This document shows, one piece after another, positions 49,335 to 57,291 of a stretch of DNA of 64,000 bases. Location: NCBI RefSeq assembly GCF_903645295.1, contig NZ_CAHJXM010000001.1, forward strand, positions 372,001 to 436,000. The letters run 5' to 3'. The notes beneath the pieces are model-generated. The model was not told where the DNA came from. It searched no databases and was given only the letters and a program-made list of their open reading frames with translations. This DNA comes from Bacillus sp. Marseille-Q1617. GTDB lineage: Bacteria; Bacillota; Bacilli; Bacillales; Bacillaceae_B. A program made the translations under genes and the position numbers. Numbering within the stretch: the stretch's first letter is position 1; each line of letters starts with the position of its first letter.

Positions 49335-49838
49335 TTATTTCACGTTCTTTTTAATATATTTTACGGTTCTAAGAAGTTCGTCCGGATGGGGGCGTCCGAA
49401 TGGACCGGTCTGCTGCTGCTGATACATCACTTCACTTTTTTCATTGACAAGGAAATATGCAGGTTCGCCGTGCTCCCCGTGATCTTCATAAGGGGCATCC
49501 TCGCCATGATAGTAAACATCGTAAGCTTTAATGGCCTCCAGTTCCTTGTCCGCCATGATCGGGAATGTGATGTTTTCTTTGTTTGCATATTCCTGCAGAT
49601 CTTCCAGGTCATCGTTCGCGACCGCCAGGATATGGACACCCTGTTCTTCGAATTTCTCTTTGTTCGCTTGGAACTCACGGAGCTCTTCCTGACAGACTGG
49701 ACACCACGCTCCCCTGAAGAAAACGATCAGATGCCAGCTGTCATGTTCCTTTTGATGCTCCTTAAATGAGAATTTCTCACCTGCGACTGTTGGGAGTGTG
49801 AAATCAGGTACCGTATCTTTTAATTGAAAGTTTGCCAT
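49335..49838 (-). CDS. AhpC/TSA-family redoxin
   Basis: 167-residue thioredoxin-fold protein. The peroxidatic/thiol site is FFRGAWCPVCQEELREFQ (about 45-60), a CPVC dithiol. IMADKELEAIKAYDVYYHGE follows. Likely reduces peroxides or transfers disulfides in the cytoplasm; the CxxC suggests thioredoxin-like rather than typical 1-Cys chemistry. ATG 49838 follows AAGGAGGAATGAAAT. Divergent from the PLA2-like gene. Confidence 0.85.
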   Translation of the reverse strand: MANFQLKDTVPDFTLPTVAGEKFSFKEHQKEHDSWHLIVFFRGAWCPVCQEELREFQANKEKFEEQGVHILAVANDDLEDLQEYANKENITFPIMADKELEAIKAYDVYYHGEDAPYEDHGEHGEPAYFLVNEKSEVMYQQQQTGPFGRPHPDELLRTVKYIKKNVK

Positions 49839-49989
49839 ATTTCATTCCTCCTTATGTGCATGGATAAACCTTACTGAGTGGACATGCATATAATATAGTC
49901 ATCAACTCTTATTTCTTACATTGAATGTATTTCCCTTTGTGTGAGAAATGAAACGTTAAGTGTGTTCCAGAAAGAAAGGAGGGAAGAAG

Positions 49990-50310
49990 ATGCGAGAGAA
50001 GAATAGTCCTATGTTTTGTATTTTCCCGGAATACAAATGGTGCGGTCCCGGCTGCAGCGGACCGGGTAAACCAATCAATGAGGTGGACGCAGCGTGCATG
50101 GAGCATGATCTATGTTATGAAAGATATGGACCGGCTTGCCACTGTGATCGGGAATTTCTTTCACAACTAAAACCTCATGCGAACTTTAACACTAAAAAAG
50201 GAAGAGACGCACTGATCTTCTATCACTATATGAAATTGCAGACCGGTTTTAAATGTGGACAAGAACGGAGGGGGGCCAATAGGAGGTCAAACCGAATGAG
50301 GTGGATTTAA
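49990..50310 (+). CDS. Small phospholipase A2-like protein
   Basis: 106 residues. WCGPGCSGPG resembles the calcium-binding loop and CMEHDLCYERYG the catalytic HDxCY of secreted phospholipase A2 (His and Asp present). Five to seven Cys suggest disulfides, but no signal peptide is seen from ATG 49990, so it may act inside (for example in spores) or leave by another route. Related parvovirus-VP1-like PLA2 domains occur in bacteria and phages. ATG 49990 follows GGAGGGAAGAAG. Monocistronic, ended by a family C variant hairpin. Confidence 0.65.
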   Translation: MREKNSPMFCIFPEYKWCGPGCSGPGKPINEVDAACMEHDLCYERYGPACHCDREFLSQLKPHANFNTKKGRDALIFYHYMKLQTGFKCGQERRGANRRSNRMRWI

Positions 50311-50313
50311 CAT

Positions 50314-50362
50314 AGCCCGCTTCTCAATGCATTAAGGTAATGCATTGAGGGACGGGCCTTTA
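50314..50362 (+). terminator. Family C variant hairpin after PLA2-like gene
   Basis: CTCAATGCATT/AATGCATTGAG stem with outer AGCCCG/CGGGCCT; TTT follows. The left arm has diverged from GGCCCGTCCC. Confidence 0.78.
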
Positions 50363-50414
50363 ATGTGGTAAAATTTAGCTCTGATTAATGAAAACGGTTA
50401 ATTTGGAGGGGTTT

Positions 50415-51005
50415 ATGGAGATATTACTGGTGCGACACGGGGAATCTGAAGCGGATATTTTGAACGTGCATGAAGGGAGGGCGGACTTTTCTTTGACTGA
50501 ACGCGGTGTCAGGCAGGTGGAGGCGATGGCAAAGCGGGTGAAAGAAGAGTTTCCCCCAGACTTGATTTGGTGCAGTACCTTGAAAAGGGCGAGGGAAACG
50601 GCTGAGAAGCTGGCAGAAGAAGTTGGCTGTGAACTGATCTATCATGAAGATTTAATGGAGCATAATAACGGGGTCCTCGCAGGTCTTTCCTTTAAAGAAG
50701 CAGAAAAAATTCCAATGCCGAGGCATCTCCATGAGAGCGTGGAAAACGGGGAGTCCCGCATCGAATTCCGTATGAGGATCGAAATGATTTTCTCAAAAAT
50801 CATGGCAGATTCCAATGTAAATAGACTCGCGATCGTCGCTCACGGCGGGGTGATCAACAACCTGCTTCGTTCATTCCTGAGGATGCCGATCGATGCTGAA
50901 ATCTATTTTCACTGCGGCGATACTACACTTCACCTGTTGGAGGTGACGAATAGAGGTCGGGCAGTAAGATTCATGAATGATACAAACCATTTGAAAGATT
51001 TATAG
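50415..51005 (+). CDS. Histidine phosphatase (phosphoglycerate mutase family)
   Basis: 196 residues. N-terminal RHG motif LVRHGESEAD (residue 9 is the phospho-His), STLKRARETAEKL, and the second His in VAHGGVINNLL. Broad-specificity phosphatase, substrate unknown. ATG 50415 is 5 bp after GGAGG; the ATG at 50388 lacks a site. Confidence 0.9.
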   Translation: MEILLVRHGESEADILNVHEGRADFSLTERGVRQVEAMAKRVKEEFPPDLIWCSTLKRARETAEKLAEEVGCELIYHEDLMEHNNGVLAGLSFKEAEKIPMPRHLHESVENGESRIEFRMRIEMIFSKIMADSNVNRLAIVAHGGVINNLLRSFLRMPIDAEIYFHCGDTTLHLLEVTNRGRAVRFMNDTNHLKDL

Positions 51006-51019
51006 AAAAAAGAAAGAAA

Positions 51020-51060
51020 AGCCGGCTCACCCTGACAAGTTGAACCTGGCTTTTTTGCTT
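51020..51060 (+). terminator. Terminator of the phosphatase gene
   Basis: AAAGCCGGCTCA pairs with TTGAACCTGGCTTT imperfectly and ends TTTTTT. Confidence 0.65.
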
Positions 51061-51088
51061 TTCTGGTTCGGTATGGACTGTACCCCCG

Positions 51089-51529
51089 TCAAAGGGGCAG
51101 GGTATAATGGTAGACTTTATTTTCGCGTTCATATCCGTTTTTCTCATATAAATGCTGGGCGTGTAAATTGTCACAATCGGTTTCAAGAATGATATTCTTA
51201 GATTCAGTCCGGAGGGCATGCTCCCTGGCAGCTTCCAGGAGTTTTTGGCCAATGCCCTTATTTCTGGCATGCTCTGCGATATACAAGTCATTCAGCTTCC
51301 AGATGGGCTTAAGGTAAACAGAAGAGAAGGAAGGATAGAGCTGTGTGAAGCCGAGGCAGGTGTCATTTTCGACGGCGATAAAAATGATGGATTCATCCTT
51401 TGCTAAACGTTCTGCCAAATAATGACGCGCCCCTTCCAGATCTGAAGGCTGCATATAAAACAAGCGATAATCATTAAAAAGCACGGCCACCCGGTCTGCG
51501 TCATGAAGTTTCGCCCTAAGAATTTTCAT
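51089..51529 (-). CDS. GNAT acetyltransferase, 146 aa
   Basis: Acetyltransferase with LKPIWKLNDLYIAEHARNKG and IGQKLLEAAREHALR (acetyl-CoA loop about 80-100) and AQHLYEKNGYERE near the end. ATG 51529 is preceded by AAAGGAGGCGG; the longer upstream frame to 51643 has no site. Substrate unknown, similar to streptothricin-type or diamine GNATs. Convergent with the phosphatase. Confidence 0.85.
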   Translation of the reverse strand: MKILRAKLHDADRVAVLFNDYRLFYMQPSDLEGARHYLAERLAKDESIIFIAVENDTCLGFTQLYPSFSSVYLKPIWKLNDLYIAEHARNKGIGQKLLEAAREHALRTESKNIILETDCDNLHAQHLYEKNGYERENKVYHYTLPL

Positions 51530-51722
51530 GTTTTCCGCCTCCTTTGAAGGAAAGTCTTTGCATTGATTATGTTTATGGAGAAAAAGGAATGAACATTCCT
51601 GACAAGTGAAAAGCGGGAGTCGACCTATAACTGCATAATCCAATGCTTACCGATGCATGCCTCGTCCTATGAATGATATAATAAAGGTGTTCAAACAGAT
51701 TACCAGAGAGAGGTTTTCATAT

Positions 51723-52022
51723 ATGCTTAAAACAGCGATAGGGCGTTTTCGATTGAGCGGATTTATTGAAGGCGCCTCTTTATTAATCCTATTATTTATT
51801 GCCATGCCCCTGAAGTACATGGCAGGTTTCCCGGAAGCCGTTACGGTCGTCGGCTCATTGCACGGTTTCTTTTTCGTTGTCTATGTGCTGGTCATCGGTT
51901 ATACCACTTTAAAAATCAGATGGCACTTTAAATGGGTATTGAGTGCTATCGCAGTCGCGTTCATTCCCTTTGGCAACTTGATTCTCGATCGGTACATCAA
52001 GCAGTCTTTTCCGACTCAATAG
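51723..52022 (+). CDS. DUF3817 membrane protein, 99 aa
   Basis: Three to four helices (about 12-32, 38-60, 72-92) and the DUF3817 pattern GRFRLSGFIEGASLLILLF near the N-terminus, with MPLKYMAGFPEAVTVVGSLHG. ATG 51723 follows AGAGAGG. Function unknown. A DUF1450-like gene follows at 32 bp. Confidence 0.8.
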   Translation: MLKTAIGRFRLSGFIEGASLLILLFIAMPLKYMAGFPEAVTVVGSLHGFFFVVYVLVIGYTTLKIRWHFKWVLSAIAVAFIPFGNLILDRYIKQSFPTQ

Positions 52023-52054
52023 GAACGGATTTTTATATAAAGGATGTCTTACCA

Positions 52055-52327
52055 GTGAAATTTATCAATCAACTATTCTCTAAACGAAAGAATGTCACAA
52101 TCGAATTTTGCGAGAAGAACCTGGACCGTTTTTTAACAGATGAGAATATGTCTGCCTATAATCAGTTCTTGAGTAAGAAAAACGTCACATATAAGGAATA
52201 CGAATGTCAAAGCAGATGCAAGGAATGCAAGCAGTCGCCTTATGCCCTTGTGGACGGGGAATTCACGGCTGCGAAAGATTCGCAGGAATTATTGGAAAAG
52301 ATGAAGAAGCATGCTGATGAAAAATAA
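52055..52327 (+). CDS. DUF1450-family protein (YuzB-like)
   Basis: 90 residues, GTG 52055 after AAAGGATG. TIEFCEKNLDRFL, YECQSRCKECKQSPYALVDGEF and SQELLEKMKKH align with YuzB-like DUF1450 proteins, a small cysteine-containing fold of unknown function. Likely co-transcribed with the DUF3817 gene. Confidence 0.75.
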   Translation: MKFINQLFSKRKNVTIEFCEKNLDRFLTDENMSAYNQFLSKKNVTYKEYECQSRCKECKQSPYALVDGEFTAAKDSQELLEKMKKHADEK

Positions 52328-52357
52328 AACCGCACAGGCTTGTGCGGTTTTGTTTTT
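52327..52357 (+). terminator. Terminator after the DUF1450 gene
   Basis: AAACCGCACA/TGTGCGGTTT with GGCT loop and TTTTG. Confidence 0.92.
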
Positions 52358-52391
52358 AGTTATAAGAGAAAGTATTAGTTTAATTGTAGAA

Positions 52392-52513
52392 TTGTCCAGC
52401 TGCAGGGGTTAGAGGCACATGTCATAAGCCAACCGGCCAAGAAGGCAAAGAACGCCTTCGTGGCCGGTTCGTCTTATGCCACCCGCCTCTGAACGAAGCC
52501 CTTCCGCTTTTCT
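52392..52513. repeat. Element B copy (AGAGGCACATG subfamily)
   Basis: TTGTCCAGCTGCAGGGGTT to CTTCCGCTTTTCT; its closest relative is the copy nested in element A at 7138. Inner AAGGCAAAGAACGCCTT can pair. Confidence 0.75.
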
Positions 52514-52514
52514 G

Positions 52515-52639
52515 CTTGTCCAGCTCCGGCGGCTAGAGGCTCGAGACATAAGCCATGACATCCAAAAAGGCAAAGTGCGCCTTTATGACTGCCCTGTCTT
52601 ATGCTTGTCGCCTCTGAACGAGCCGCCTGCGCATTTCTC
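52515..52639. repeat. Element B copy (CGGCGGCTAG subfamily), head-to-tail with previous
   Basis: CTTGTCCAGCTCCGGCGGCT to GCCTGCGCATTTCTC. Arms GGCGGCT/AGCCGCC and CATAAG/CTTATG pair. The right end stops 3 bp before the next gene's stop codon. Confidence 0.75.
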
Positions 52640-52641
52640 GG

Positions 52642-53094
52642 TTAAAAAGGTTTAATGGACATTAATATGATAAGAATGATAGCAGCACTATGTATAATGA
52701 TGTTATAAGGTTTTAACTCGGCATTGATTTTGCCATAGGAAGCAGGGACGTCTTCACCGTTGTGTGCATGGATGATCTCGGCCATTTGTTTCACTTTACG
52801 CGGCATGATGCCGGCAACAATGAATTGAACACCGATGTAGATAGCGATTGAAGCGATGTACCAGCCTGTCTTAAAGAGATAGGGGTTCATGATTCCCATC
52901 ACAAGACCTGTAATCAGAAGAACAATGCTGCCAATTTTAGCGAAGTTTTCAATCTTTTTGCTGAGGTCGAGTGAGAATTTTGCCTGATGGGCTGTTTCTG
53001 GCGTCTTCATCACGACTGGCATTGCAAAGCTGGCGCCAAGTCCGGCAACTGCAGCCACGACGTGAATTAACACGATGATACCGTAGAGTGACAT
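52642..53094 (-). CDS. Four-helix membrane protein, DUF2269-like
   Basis: 150 residues with four helices (about 5-27, 52-72, 78-98, 125-147) and conserved-looking LYGIIVLIHVVAAVAGLGAS at the start, resembling DUF2269 membrane proteins. ATG 53094 is preceded by AGGTGAATCTT. The upstream extension to 53241 lacks a site and overlaps the divergent gene. Function unknown. Confidence 0.7.
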   Translation of the reverse strand: MSLYGIIVLIHVVAAVAGLGASFAMPVVMKTPETAHQAKFSLDLSKKIENFAKIGSIVLLITGLVMGIMNPYLFKTGWYIASIAIYIGVQFIVAGIMPRKVKQMAEIIHAHNGEDVPASYGKINAELKPYNIIIHSAAIILIILMSIKPF

Positions 53095-53214
53095 AAGATT
53101 CACCTCCATTAAAGGAAAATTTGTGCAGATATTATTGTATAGTAAATATGTCATGAGTTCCATGTTTTTTTTAGAAAAAAAGTCCCGGATTATACATATG
53201 AAGGAGGAAGTCGG

Positions 53215-53928
53215 ATGAGAACGAAGGATGAAATCCGCCATAAAGTCTGGAATGCACTGACTGAAAAGAAACTCGGGCGGTTCCCTTTTCCGCTGGTCAA
53301 TCGCATCCCGAATTTCAAAGGTGCGGAGGCAGCAGCGAAACAGGTGCAGGAAAAAGATTTTTATAGGGAGGCGAAAGTGGTTAAAGTCAATCCTGATGCG
53401 CCGCAGCTGCCTCTCAGAACTTCGGTGTTAAAAGATAAGAAGACACTTCTGATTCCGACCCCAAGACTGAAGGATGGGTTTGTCATGATTAAACCTGAAT
53501 GGGTGCCCACAGGTGAGGAGCGGAAGGCTGCCAGCATCAAACATATGAACTCTTATGGCAAGGTGGTTCCGCTGACGGAGATCCCTCAAATCGATCTCAT
53601 TGTCGTTGGATCGGTGGCGATTCACTCAGACGGAAGAAGACTTGGAAAAGGAGAGGGCTATGCCGATAGGGAATATGCGATCCTGCGTGAGATCGGCAAT
53701 AAACCGGTTCCTGTCATCACGACAATCAACAGCGGGCAGCTGGTCGATGATGATATCCCGAGAGACTCATATGACTTGGCGGTTGATTGGATCTTTACGG
53801 AAAAGGGTGGAGTGGAGACGCATACGCCTTACGAAAAGCCTGAAGGGATCGAATGGGACCATGTCAGTGAGGATGAAATGGAGAAGATGCCGATATTACG
53901 CGAGTTGAAGGAGTTTCCAAAGAATTAA
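53215..53928 (+). CDS. 5-formyltetrahydrofolate cyclo-ligase-family protein (MTHFSD-like)
   Basis: 237 residues. LGKGEGYADREYAIL matches the G(R/K)GxGYYD nucleotide motif of 5-FTHF cyclo-ligases with a change at YY; DLIVVGSVAIHSDGRR precedes it. The lengthened N-terminus with LLIPTPRLKDGF fits the MTHFS-domain-containing subgroup rather than YqgN. The substrate may be different from 5-formyl-THF. ATG 53215 follows GAAGGAGGAAG. Convergent with the carbonic anhydrase gene. Confidence 0.78.
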   Translation: MRTKDEIRHKVWNALTEKKLGRFPFPLVNRIPNFKGAEAAAKQVQEKDFYREAKVVKVNPDAPQLPLRTSVLKDKKTLLIPTPRLKDGFVMIKPEWVPTGEERKAASIKHMNSYGKVVPLTEIPQIDLIVVGSVAIHSDGRRLGKGEGYADREYAILREIGNKPVPVITTINSGQLVDDDIPRDSYDLAVDWIFTEKGGVETHTPYEKPEGIEWDHVSEDEMEKMPILRELKEFPKN

Positions 53929-54110
53929 TTTTATGTGAGATTTTTTGATTGTGTGAGGAGATTTTTTCTTCAAAAAGTTGTTTTTTAAATGAAATACCTA
54001 TCCAATCATTTTTTTATCTAAAAAATGGCATCTTACAAGTTCGTTTCCCGGTGGAAAACACGTCTTTTCCCTAAATAAGCAGCAGACAAAGGTGTCCGAT
54101 AGTACGTTAT

Positions 54111-54260
54111 TATCGAAAATGAAGAATATATTATCGGAAATCAAAGTTTTAATATCGAAAAACGACTTTTTATTATCGAAGCCGGAAATTCTATTTTTGA
54201 AAGCTAACCGATAAAATTAATATCAAAGAATTATTATCAAAAAGAAGCATTTACTATCAA
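54111..54260. repeat. Phased-word array: TATCGA every 20-21 bp
   Basis: TATCGA or TATCRA words at 54111, 54132, 54153, 54174, 54235 and 54255, with decayed units near 54194 and 54215. Spacing 21, 21, 21, then about 20. It occupies the gap between convergent genes (53929-54346); nothing else seen there but the terminator at 54302. Confidence 0.78.
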
Positions 54261-54301
54261 GAATTCTCTCTTGATTATATTTTAGAATAATCTATAAAGA
54301 A

Positions 54302-54340
54302 TAAGGACAGCCCCTCATGATAAGGGGGTGTCCTTATTTA
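54302..54340. terminator. Bidirectional terminator
   Basis: AGGACAGCCCCT/AGGGGGTGTCCT stem, T-run on the plus side, serving the carbonic anhydrase unit from the other side. Confidence 0.85.
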
Positions 54341-54346
54341 AAAAAC

Positions 54347-54904
54347 TTAATATCCTTCAACAACCAAATCAAGCTTCCCTGTTTCAGGAGAGATGACGAG
54401 GCCGTGAACAGGAATATTTTTATCCATCAGCGGGTGATTCTTGATCATGTCCACGCTGTGGGCAACACTTTCCTGTACGGAACTGAAGCCTTTCAGCCAG
54501 TCGTGAAGGTCGATCCCTGAGTAGTCCAACGTATTAAATGTATCTTCAGCGATACCGCGATCTTTCATTTTACCGATGATCTGTTCGCTGTTGATTGCGC
54601 TCATTCCGCAATCGTGATGGCCGATGACCAATACCTCATCCGCCTGAAGTTCATACACTGCCACCAATAGGCTGCGCATAATGCTTCCATAAGGGTGAGC
54701 GACAACCGCTCCGGCATTTTTGACAACTTTTACGTCACCGTTTTTCATATTCATTGATTTAGGAAGAAGCTCGACCAAGCGGGTATCCATACACGTTAAA
54801 ATAACGAGGCGTTTGTCCGGGAACTTAGTCGTTTTATACTCTTCATATGATTTTTCTTCAACAAATTTCTGATTGTACTCAAGCAAATTTCCAAGTAAAG
54901 TCAT
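54347..54904 (-). CDS. Beta-carbonic anhydrase
   Basis: 185 residues; interconverts CO2 and bicarbonate. Zinc ligands: Cys in TCMDTRL (about 38) and VIGHHDCGM (His and Cys, about 95-101), with the CxDxR dyad present. Type similar to B. subtilis YtiB. ATG 54904 follows GGGAGAATCG. Likely the third gene of the 56.2-54.3 kb minus-strand unit. Confidence 0.88.
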   Translation of the reverse strand: MTLLGNLLEYNQKFVEEKSYEEYKTTKFPDKRLVILTCMDTRLVELLPKSMNMKNGDVKVVKNAGAVVAHPYGSIMRSLLVAVYELQADEVLVIGHHDCGMSAINSEQIIGKMKDRGIAEDTFNTLDYSGIDLHDWLKGFSSVQESVAHSVDMIKNHPLMDKNIPVHGLVISPETGKLDLVVEGY

Positions 54905-54939
54905 ATTCGATTCTCCCAACTATGAATTGATGTACATCT

Positions 54940-55437
54940 TTATTGTACATTCTTCATGAGCAGAATTTCAATTTCTTTTACCCGATCCATGACTTCTTCC
55001 CTATTCCACTCACTCGTATTGGAAAGCTTCAAATAGAGTGAAGAAACGCTTGCCAATACTTCTCTGTGGTTTGTATCTTTCCTGATGATATTCGATTCTC
55101 CCAGCCGGTCAAACAGTCCGTTCATCTGCTGCGAGACTTTCTCGTATTCGTTGTCTTTCGATATGACGGCCATGTGAAACCGCTGCTGTACGTCTGAAAA
55201 CTGGTAGAATAAATCTACGAGTTCAAAGGAAGAATCTTTTTTTAGATTCACTTCCATTTTACCCGATAACTCTTTATGGATAGCCCGGGCGAATTTTGGG
55301 GAGCTTTCTTCCTCAAGAATGGACAGGAAACTTTCTCCCCTCTGCAAAAGCGCATATCCTGTGTCAGAGGCATCAAGAACGTTTAGACCCCTATCCAATA
55401 TCAGATAGGGGATGGGACAGAAATCCAAGTTTTCCAT
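54940..55437 (-). CDS. PAS-like sensory protein, 165 aa
   Basis: N-terminal half (about 5-100) resembles a PAS fold (PYLILDRGLNVLDASDTGYALL), the C-terminal half is helical and coiled-coil (SQQMNGLFDRLGES, REVLASVSSLYLKL). No kinase, DNA-binding or output domain. ATG 55437 follows AAGGAGGGATACT. It lies 89 bp downstream of the cobalamin-binding protein gene on the same strand and could be its signalling partner. Family not firm. Confidence 0.6.
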   Translation of the reverse strand: MENLDFCPIPYLILDRGLNVLDASDTGYALLQRGESFLSILEEESSPKFARAIHKELSGKMEVNLKKDSSFELVDLFYQFSDVQQRFHMAVISKDNEYEKVSQQMNGLFDRLGESNIIRKDTNHREVLASVSSLYLKLSNTSEWNREEVMDRVKEIEILLMKNVQ

Positions 55438-55526
55438 AGTATCCCTCCTTAGGGAAGGTTAACGGACACCATTGCCTCTATAATTCCGAATCAATCGGAG
55501 AGTTGGGGTAATTGTGAGAGAAACCT

Positions 55527-56192
55527 TTAATTTGGTATTTTTTCCTCCATTAGTGCAAGGAATTGTTCAGTATGCTCTTTCAGGTAATCATTTAACTCTC
55601 GTAAATCATCGAATGTTATAATTGATTCCCTTTTTAAAAAATCCAGATTGTATTGAGAAATGAGCCTGCCCCCAACGAGGATCTTGATGTCTGGCTGCAC
55701 CTTCTCAATTTCCTCAAGACAGTGCTTGAGGTGCGGAATAGCTGTCGTCATCCCGATGGATAACGCGATAGCCTGGGGCTTCCAGGCTCTGACGAAAGTC
55801 GCCGCATCCTTTATGGGAACATTGGCTCCGAGGTAACGGGTATTCCAATGCTGTTCCTTGAAAATTTCATTTGCAAGTTCCAAACCCAGGCTGTGCTGCT
55901 CGCCTTCGATACAGAACAAAAGTCCTTTCGGGCGGCGATCTGACACCTCGTATGGTGTATAGACGTTTGCAAGTAAATATTTTAGGGTAGCAGTAGCTAA
56001 ATGCTCTTCTGCAACCGTGATTTGATTTTTCTCCCAAAGATCACCAATACGATACATAGATGGCTTAACAACCGATTCATAAAAAGTAAGTGGATCTACT
56101 TTGGATTGAATCGAGGATGAATAAAGTTCTGTTACCGATTGAACATCACCCTTCAGTATAGCCTTGGTAAAAGCGGGGACAAGATGTTTCAT
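55527..56192 (-). CDS. Cobalamin-binding, CarH/LitR-type light-sensor-like protein without DNA-binding domain
   Basis: 221 residues. An N-terminal helical cap contains the W-x9-EH motif (W53, E63-H64), and the B12-binding Rossmann domain has IEGEQHSLGLELANEI (ligand His at about 100), SIGMTTAIPHL and ILVGGRLI. These are the features of CarH/LitR adenosylcobalamin photoreceptors, but the MerR-type DNA-binding domain is missing. It might sense light or cobalamin and act through the PAS-like neighbour. ATG 56192 is 10 bp after GGGGG. Regulates an unknown target. Confidence 0.75.
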   Translation of the reverse strand: MKHLVPAFTKAILKGDVQSVTELYSSSIQSKVDPLTFYESVVKPSMYRIGDLWEKNQITVAEEHLATATLKYLLANVYTPYEVSDRRPKGLLFCIEGEQHSLGLELANEIFKEQHWNTRYLGANVPIKDAATFVRAWKPQAIALSIGMTTAIPHLKHCLEEIEKVQPDIKILVGGRLISQYNLDFLKRESIITFDDLRELNDYLKEHTEQFLALMEEKIPN

Positions 56193-56352
56193 TTATGAAA
56201 ACCCCCTATTTGAATTGAGGAAAGACAACTCCGTATATATTCCACATATATTTTGAAATTCCTCTATGAAAACGAATGTGGGCCAATTGCTGTGCATGTT
56301 AAGGAAAGGGTGTGAATACCGCCCCAGGCTGATTAAATAAATTCAGAGAATG

Positions 56353-56381
56353 TTGACTTTCTCTTCAATCTTATTTATGAT
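56353..56381 (+). promoter_or_regulatory. Sigma-A promoter for queF
   Basis: TTGACT (56353-56358), 17-bp spacer, TATGAT (56376-56381). The preQ1 riboswitch starts about 40 bp later. Confidence 0.75.
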
Positions 56382-56419
56382 AACCTCTGTAAAACTATAA
56401 GTCGCTCACATATCTTGAG

Positions 56420-56455
56420 AGAGGTTCATAGCATTAACCCTCTATAAAAAAACTA
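56420..56455 (+). ncRNA. preQ1 class I riboswitch
   Basis: AGAGG...CCTCT stem P1 (56420-56424 with 56438-56442), the conserved loop ATAGCATTAACC, then ATAAAAAAACTA closing the pseudoknot. The B. subtilis queC leader has the same order. It controls queF; a TGATGGTTT/AAACCATCA hairpin (56469-56499) follows as expression platform. Confidence 0.85.
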
Positions 56456-56618
56456 TGTTTCTATGAAGCTGATGGTTTGCTAAAATCTAGAAACCATCAT
56501 CTATTAAGCGTAACAGTCTGCTGCAGGAATTGCAAAATTGCAGATTGTTCCCTTCTTTAAAAGAGCTAATGCTATGTCCTCCTTTATTTCTGGGTACAAT
56601 GAAAGGGAGGATTTTAAT

Positions 56619-57116
56619 ATGTCTGGAAGAAAAGATGAGGAATTAACAGATATTACCTTGCTGGGAAATCAAGGAACCAACTACTTGTTCGAATATTCCC
56701 CCGAGATCCTGGAATCATTCGATAATAAGCACCCGAACCGTGATTACTTCGTGAAGTTCAACTGTCCGGAGTTCACAAGTCTCTGTCCTAAGACCGGCCA
56801 GCCGGATTTCGCCACCATTTATATCAGCTACATCCCCGATCAAAAAATGGTCGAGAGCAAGTCATTGAAGCTTTATCTGTTCAGTTTCAGGAATCACGGT
56901 GACTTCCATGAAGACTGCATGAACATCATCATGAATGACCTGATCGAACTGATGGATCCGCGCTACATCGAAGTATGGGGCAAATTCACCCCGCGCGGCG
57001 GGATCTCCATAGACCCGTACTGCAACTACGGAAAGCCAGGTACGAAATATGAGACCATGGCTGATCACCGCTTGATGAATCATGATTTATATCCGGAAAA
57101 AATCGATAATCGATAA
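56619..57116 (+). CDS. queF: NADPH-dependent 7-cyano-7-deazaguanine reductase
   Basis: Reduces preQ0 to preQ1 in queuosine tRNA biosynthesis. 165 residues. Catalytic Cys in [14 protein letters not shown] (about 55), Asp and E motif in [15 protein letters not shown], ending [16 protein letters not shown] 56619 follows GGGAGG after a preQ1 riboswitch. queC, queD and queE are not in the window, so this is a solitary queF. Terminator is a family C hairpin. Confidence 0.95.
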   Translation: MSGRKDEELTDITLLGNQGTNYLFEYSPEILESFDNKHPNRDYFVKFNCPEFTSLCPKTGQPDFATIYISYIPDQKMVESKSLKLYLFSFRNHGDFHEDCMNIIMNDLIELMDPRYIEVWGKFTPRGGISIDPYCNYGKPGTKYETMADHRLMNHDLYPEKIDNR

Positions 57117-57128
57117 AAAGATGCCGGG

Positions 57129-57172
57129 AGGCCCGTCCCTCACTGCTTTAAAGCGGTGAGGGACGGGCCTTC
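57129..57172 (+). terminator. Family C hairpin terminator after queF
   Basis: AGGCCCGTCCCTCACTGC stem and complement around TTTAAA (one mismatch); short T-tract. Confidence 0.85.
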
Positions 57173-57291
57173 TGTTTTATGAATTCAGTCCAGGGTCGCA
57201 GGTCATTCTCATACTTGAGCTTGTGTCGGGGGTACCGGCTTTTTCTTATAATATAGTGGAAAGTCATTATAGATGAGAAGAAGTGGTCATT

